Shown here piece after piece: positions 60,458 through 64,000 of a stretch of DNA of 64,000 nt. The stretch comes from Arthrobacter sp. ok362 (lineage in GTDB: Bacteria > Actinomycetota > Actinomycetes > Actinomycetales > Micrococcaceae). The position numbers were made by a program, and so were the translations under genes. The stretch's first letter is position 1; every line of letters begins with the position of its first letter. The stretch is taken from NCBI RefSeq assembly GCF_900102785.1, contig NZ_FNGC01000003.1, positions 62,001 through 126,000 on the forward strand. Direction: 5' to 3'. The notes beneath the pieces were generated by a model that worked only from the letters and a program-made list of their open reading frames with translations, was not told where the DNA came from and made no database searches.

Positions 60458-61570
60458 ATGCGAGTTCTTGCAGCCATGAGCGGCGGCGTTGATTCCGCCG
60501 TTGCCGCCGCCCGCGCCGTCGAGGCGGGGCACGACGTCGTCGGCGTCCACCTCGCGCTGTCCCGGATGCCGGGCACCCTGCGAACCGGCAGCCGCGGCTG
60601 CTGCACGATCGAGGACTCCCGTGACGCCTGGCGTGCCTGCGACATTCTCGGGATCCCGTACTACGTCTGGGACTTTTCCGAGCGGTTCAAGGAAGATGTG
60701 GTCCAGGATTTCATCGATGAATACGCCGCCGGCCGCACCCCCAATCCGTGCATGCGCTGCAACGAGCGCATCAAGTTCGCCGCCCTGCTGGAGAAGGCCA
60801 TCGCCCTGGGCTTCGATGCCGTCTGCACCGGCCACTACGCCAAGGTCATTACCGACGCCGACGGCAACCCCGAGCTTCACCGCGCTGCGGACTGGGCCAA
60901 GGACCAGAGTTATGTGCTGGGCGTGCTGACCCACGAACAGCTCAAGCGCTCGATGTTCCCGCTCGCGGAGACCCCGTCCAAGGCCGAGGTCCGCGCGGAG
61001 GCCGAGCGCCGCGGCCTCTCCGTGGCAAACAAGCCCGACAGCCACGACATCTGCTTCATCCCCGACGGCGACACCGCCGGCTGGCTCGCCGAGAAGATCG
61101 AAATGACCACCGGTGACATCGTGGACGAGTCCGGCGCGAAGGTCGGCGAGCACCCGGGCGCCAACGCGTTCACCGTGGGACAGCGCCGGGGCCTGAAGCT
61201 GGGCACCCCGGCCGCGGACGGCAAGCCGCGGTTTGTGCTGGAGATCCGGCCCAAGGAAAACAAGGTGGTGGTGGGCCCGGAGGCGCTGCTCGCCATCGAC
61301 GAAATCCGCGGCATCAAGGTCTCCTGGGCGGGGCTTCCCATCGCCGAAGTGGCGACCTGCGAGGAGTTCGACTGCCACGCGCAGGTTCGTGCCCACGGCG
61401 ACCCCGTACCGGCCCGCGCGCACATGGCGGGAGACGAGCTTGTGGTCACCCTCACCGAGCCGCTGCGTGGCGTGGCCCCCGGCCAGACGGTGGTGCTCTA
61501 CCAGGGCAGCCGCGTGCTGGGCCAGGCCACAATCGATGCCGCGCGCTCGCTGCAGCGGGCCGCGCTCTAG
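60458..61570 (+). CDS. mnmA: tRNA-specific 2-thiouridylase MnmA
   Basis: Thiolates U34 of tRNA-Lys, -Glu and -Gln. 370 residues: PP-loop [11 protein letters not shown] at 7-17, [17 protein letters not shown], nucleophilic Cys98 in [29 protein letters not shown], and the second catalytic Cys in [15 protein letters not shown]. All needed residues are present. It uses sulfur from a cysteine desulfurase; one is encoded 1.5 kb upstream. ATG 60458; a stem-loop follows the stop. Confidence 0.96.
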   Translation: MRVLAAMSGGVDSAVAAARAVEAGHDVVGVHLALSRMPGTLRTGSRGCCTIEDSRDAWRACDILGIPYYVWDFSERFKEDVVQDFIDEYAAGRTPNPCMRCNERIKFAALLEKAIALGFDAVCTGHYAKVITDADGNPELHRAADWAKDQSYVLGVLTHEQLKRSMFPLAETPSKAEVRAEAERRGLSVANKPDSHDICFIPDGDTAGWLAEKIEMTTGDIVDESGAKVGEHPGANAFTVGQRRGLKLGTPAADGKPRFVLEIRPKENKVVVGPEALLAIDEIRGIKVSWAGLPIAEVATCEEFDCHAQVRAHGDPVPARAHMAGDELVVTLTEPLRGVAPGQTVVLYQGSRVLGQATIDAARSLQRAAL

Positions 61571-61590
61571 GCGCCCGCCACACCGAATCC

Positions 61591-61626
61591 GACGAAGGGT
61601 CCCGCCATGCGGCGGGGCCCTTCGTC
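61591..61626 (+). terminator. Hairpin after mnmA
   Basis: A 16-bp stem (GACGAAGGGTCCCGCC with complement, one G-U pair) around an ATGC loop. The T-run is poor. Confidence 0.7.
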
Positions 61627-61745
61627 GTCTGTACCCTCCGTCGTCGTCCGAGTACCCGGGCGTCCAGACGCCCGGATGCGCAGGACCCTGCCGAAGATCC
61701 GGGCGGAATCATGAAGAAAATGAGAGAAACCTTCGAATCGTGTAA

Positions 61746-61769
61746 ATTTTGTGTCTCAACTCACAAAAT
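61746..61769. promoter_or_regulatory. Palindrome ATTTTGTG-N8-CACAAAAT upstream of the peptide transporter
   Basis: Perfect 8-bp inverted arms with an 8-base spacer in an AT-rich island, about 120 bases before the binding-protein gene. Symmetric arms of this kind usually mark a dimeric regulator site. No regulator is identified. Confidence 0.4.
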
Positions 61770-61887
61770 GCAACGTTTCACCGAATGATTGTCTGGTTGA
61801 ATCTAGGGATCAGCAAAGCGTGCCGCCCGACGAGTCCTTCGTTTCACTTTGGGCTGCGCTAGAACGCATCGAACAGAAAGTTCACAG

Positions 61888-63516
61888 ATGGCAATGAACA
61901 AAAAGGCCTGGCAGAGCGTCATCGCGCTGGCCGGGGTTTCCGCCTTTGCACTGACGGCCTGCACCGGGCCGACCGGCGGCGCTGGCGGGTCATCAGCCGC
62001 AGCAAGCGGTCCGATCGCCTACGGCACCACGGACAAGGTCACAGCCTTGGATCCGGCGGGCGCGTACGACAACGGTTCGTTCATGGTGATGAACCAGATC
62101 TACTCCTTCCTCCTCAACTCGAAGCCCGGCAGCGCAGATCCCGTGCCCGACCTGGCCGAGTCCGCGTCCTTCACCTCGCCGAACGAGTACACGGTCAAGC
62201 TCAAGCCGGGCCTCAAGTGGGCCAACGGTCACACGCTCGACTCCAAGGACGTCAAGTTCTCCTTCGACCGGCAGACCAAGATCAACGATCCCGCCGGTCC
62301 CGCAAGCCTGCTGACCAACATCGAAAGCATCACCGCTCCCGATGCCAACACCGTGGTCTTCAAGCTGAAGCAGGCGAACGACCAGACCTTCGCTCAGATC
62401 CTCAGCAGCCCCGCCGCGCCGATCGTAGACGATGAAGTCTTCCCGGCCGACAAGCTGCTCGATGACGACTCGATCGTTAAGGCCAAGGCCTTCTACGGCC
62501 AGTACACGATCGACACGTACAAGAAGAACGAGCTGATCAGCTTCAAGGCCTTCCCTGACTACCAGGGAGTCCTCGGCAAGCCGGCCAATGACGCCGCCAC
62601 GATCAAGTACTACGCCGATCCCACCAACATGAAGCTGGACATCCAGCAGGGCAACATTGACGTCGCGAACCGCAGCCTGAGCGCCACCGACGTCGATGAC
62701 CTGAAGAAGGATTCCAAGGTCAAGGTCAACGTTGGCCCCGGCGGCGAAATCCGCTACATCACGTTCAACTACAACACCATGCCGTTCGGCGCGAAGGCTC
62801 CGGATGCAGATCCGGCCAAGGCGCTCGCCGTCCGCCAGGCCATCGCGAACCTCGTTGACCGCCAGTCCATCGCGGACCAGGTCTACAAGGGCACCTACCT
62901 GCCGCTGTACTCCAACGTTCCCAGTGGCTTCCTCGGTGCCAACGAATCGTTCAAGGACGCATACGGCGACGCCGGCAAGCCGAGCCTGGACAAAGCCAAG
63001 AAAGTCCTGGCCGACGCCGGTGTGACGACCCCCGTCTCGATGAACCTGCAGTACAACCCGGACCATTACGGCAAGTCCTCCGGCGACGAGTACGCCATGA
63101 TCAAGGACCAGCTGGAGAAGTCCGGCTTGTTCAAGGTCAACCTGCAGTCCACGGAATGGGTCACCTACAGCAAGGCCAGCCGCGCCGATGAATACCCCCT
63201 GTTCCAGTTTGGCTGGTTCCCGGACTTCAGCGACGCCGACAACTACCTGACCCCGTTCTTCCCGGAGGGCGGCTTCCTGAAGAACCACTACAACAACCCG
63301 ACCGTCAACGACCTGATCAGCAAGCAGCTCACCACCGTTGATAAGGCTAAACGCGAGTCCACGATCAAGGATGCGCAGAATGCCCTCGCCAAGGACATCT
63401 CCACGCTTCCGTTGCTCCAGGGCGCGCAGGTTGCCATTTCCGGCAGCGGTGTCAAGGGTGTCGATTCCACCCTCGATGCCTCCTTCAAGTTCCGTTTGGG
63501 AACTATTTCCAAGTAA
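61888..63516 (+). CDS. Peptide/nickel-type ABC transporter substrate-binding lipoprotein
   Basis: 542 residues of SBP family 5 (dipeptide/oligopeptide-binding). A signal sequence with lipobox LTAC (Cys near residue 25) anchors it. Next come the family features TDKVTALDPAGAYDNGSFMVMNQIYSFLL, DLAESASFTSPNEYTVKLKPGLKWANGHTLDSKDVKFSFD and the C-terminal WFPDFSDADNYLTPFF. The solute is probably a peptide. ATG 61888 has AGAAAG upstream; ATG 61894 is an alternative. The permease gene follows after a hairpin. Confidence 0.93.
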   Translation: MAMNKKAWQSVIALAGVSAFALTACTGPTGGAGGSSAAASGPIAYGTTDKVTALDPAGAYDNGSFMVMNQIYSFLLNSKPGSADPVPDLAESASFTSPNEYTVKLKPGLKWANGHTLDSKDVKFSFDRQTKINDPAGPASLLTNIESITAPDANTVVFKLKQANDQTFAQILSSPAAPIVDDEVFPADKLLDDDSIVKAKAFYGQYTIDTYKKNELISFKAFPDYQGVLGKPANDAATIKYYADPTNMKLDIQQGNIDVANRSLSATDVDDLKKDSKVKVNVGPGGEIRYITFNYNTMPFGAKAPDADPAKALAVRQAIANLVDRQSIADQVYKGTYLPLYSNVPSGFLGANESFKDAYGDAGKPSLDKAKKVLADAGVTTPVSMNLQYNPDHYGKSSGDEYAMIKDQLEKSGLFKVNLQSTEWVTYSKASRADEYPLFQFGWFPDFSDADNYLTPFFPEGGFLKNHYNNPTVNDLISKQLTTVDKAKRESTIKDAQNALAKDISTLPLLQGAQVAISGSGVKGVDSTLDASFKFRLGTISK

Positions 63517-63548
63517 GGCTGCAGCCCTGCTGTCCTGACCAGCCTGCG

Positions 63549-63579
63549 AGGCGGGGCGCCCTCGAGGCGCCCCGCCTTT
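63549..63579 (+). terminator. Hairpin between binding protein and permease genes
   Basis: A perfect 12-bp stem (AGGCGGGGCGCC with complement), CTCGA loop and TTT. Within the operon it would reduce readthrough, so the binding protein is made in excess of the membrane parts. Confidence 0.75.
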
Positions 63580-63650
63580 GCTGGTCATTGCCGCATCCTG
63601 CAGTCCACGCCGGCCCGCCCAAGGCCGCGACAGCACAATCTTAGGTACCA

Positions 63651-64000
63651 ATGACAACATTGACTGAGGCGCCGCTAAACGACGCCGACGGACTACTTCC
63701 GTCCAAGAAAAAATCCTCGGGTGGGGGCTTGGGGACCTACATCCTGGTCCGGTTCTTCCTGATCATTCCGACCATTTTCATTTTGGTGACTTTGGTCTTC
63801 TTCCTGATGCGGGTCATCGGCGACCCCATCACCGCAGCCCAGGGCGGCAGGCTTCCCCCGGAGGCGCTCGCGCAGCGCATCCACGACGCCGGCTACGACC
63901 GCCCGATCCTCGTGCAGTACCTCGAATACGTTGGCCAGGTGGCGACCGGCAATTTCGGCACCACCATCACCGACCGCCGGCCCGTTGTCGAAATGATCAT
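63651..64000 (+). CDS. ABC transporter permease, DppB type (3' end outside window)
   Basis: The first 116 residues only; the window ends inside the gene. ATG 63651 opens a ~25-residue hydrophilic lead, then a transmembrane helix (YILVRFFLIIPTIFILVTLVFFLMRVIGDP) and the conserved peptide-permease pattern PPEALAQRIHDAGYDRPILVQYLEYVGQVATGNFGTTITDRRPV. It is the first of the usual two permeases of a dipeptide/oligopeptide importer whose binding protein is the preceding gene. Confidence 0.9.
   Translation, partial: MTTLTEAPLNDADGLLPSKKKSSGGGLGTYILVRFFLIIPTIFILVTLVFFLMRVIGDPITAAQGGRLPPEALAQRIHDAGYDRPILVQYLEYVGQVATGNFGTTITDRRPVVEMI

Larger units (their letters stand above)
61571..61887. other. Intergenic region before the peptide ABC transporter genes
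   Basis: Holds the mnmA hairpin (61591-61626), then an AT-richer stretch with an 8+8 palindrome (see next entries) about 120 bases before the binding-protein ATG. TTGTCT near 61788 is a weak -35 candidate. No gene supported. Confidence 0.6.

Noticed and set aside
1..64000. CRISPR array, rRNA operon, prophage or biosynthetic gene cluster
   Set aside because: No regularly spaced repeats beyond the short arrays listed, no rRNA-like sequence, and no phage or NRPS/PKS-type proteins were seen.

Overview
The window is a GC-rich chromosomal segment from an actinobacterium, most likely Arthrobacter/Pseudarthrobacter or another Micrococcaceae. The signs are strong third-position GC bias, frequent GTG/TTG starts, a coproporphyrin-dependent heme operon with ChdC, an AdnAB-type helicase-nuclease pair next to NudC and UvrD2, a SigK/RskA pair, and an initiator tRNA with a C1-A72 mismatch. 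Almost all DNA is coding. Products are assigned by reading the translations; no database search was possible.

Layout. 1-1574: end of a MoeZ-type adenylyltransferase/sulfurtransferase, then an SDR oxidoreductase. 1598-14418: a complete glutamate-route heme B locus. hemA diverges from hemE-cgoX-(proline-rich surface protein)-chdC-cpfC-hemC-hemD-hemB-(LLM flavin oxidoreductase)-hemL, and a hairpin terminator ends it. 14512-16952: polar amino-acid ABC importer (minus strand). 17376-18086: DEDDh exonuclease. 18184-34460: DNA-repair and housekeeping block (alkyltransferase-like protein, AdnA-like and AdnB-like helicase-nucleases, APH-fold protein, NudC, UvrD2-like helicase, YgjP-like metallopeptidase, DUF2342-type metalloprotease, PDZ/Lon-like protease), then UPF0182 (34676-37681). 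37926-39987: two nearly identical initiator tRNA genes and a frameshifted IS30-family element. 40092-46689: photolyase, PspA/TPM pair, HtrA-like protease. 46969-51589: etfBA with a PIG-L deacetylase, then gluconate kinase and permease. 51715-60221: RskA/SigK, TrmL, J-domain protein, remnant of a diacylglycerol kinase gene, DoxX with a divergent cysteine-bearing wHTH regulator, EamA transporter, cysteine desulfurase, FAD oxidoreductase. 60458-64000: MnmA, then the start of a dipeptide/oligopeptide ABC importer cut by the window edge.

How they work together. The heme locus covers every step from glutamyl-tRNA to heme B. HemA makes glutamate semialdehyde, HemL makes ALA, HemB/C/D make uroporphyrinogen III, HemE makes coproporphyrinogen III, CgoX oxidises it, CpfC inserts iron and ChdC decarboxylates to heme. 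HemA ends in a Cys-Pro-Val-Asp-His tail that looks like a heme regulatory motif, which suggests feedback. The repair block combines break resection (AdnAB), damage recognition (ATL), unwinding (UvrD2) and, further on, photoreversal. Cysteine desulfurase and MnmA can supply and use sulfur for tRNA 2-thiouridine.

I saw no CRISPR array, prophage, toxin-antitoxin pair or biosynthetic cluster. The points most worth a second look are the HemA tail motif, the LLM oxidoreductase translationally coupled inside the heme operon, the APH-fold protein lacking its metal-binding Asp, the AdnA protein lacking one expected Fe-S cysteine, and the DoxX/regulator control region.
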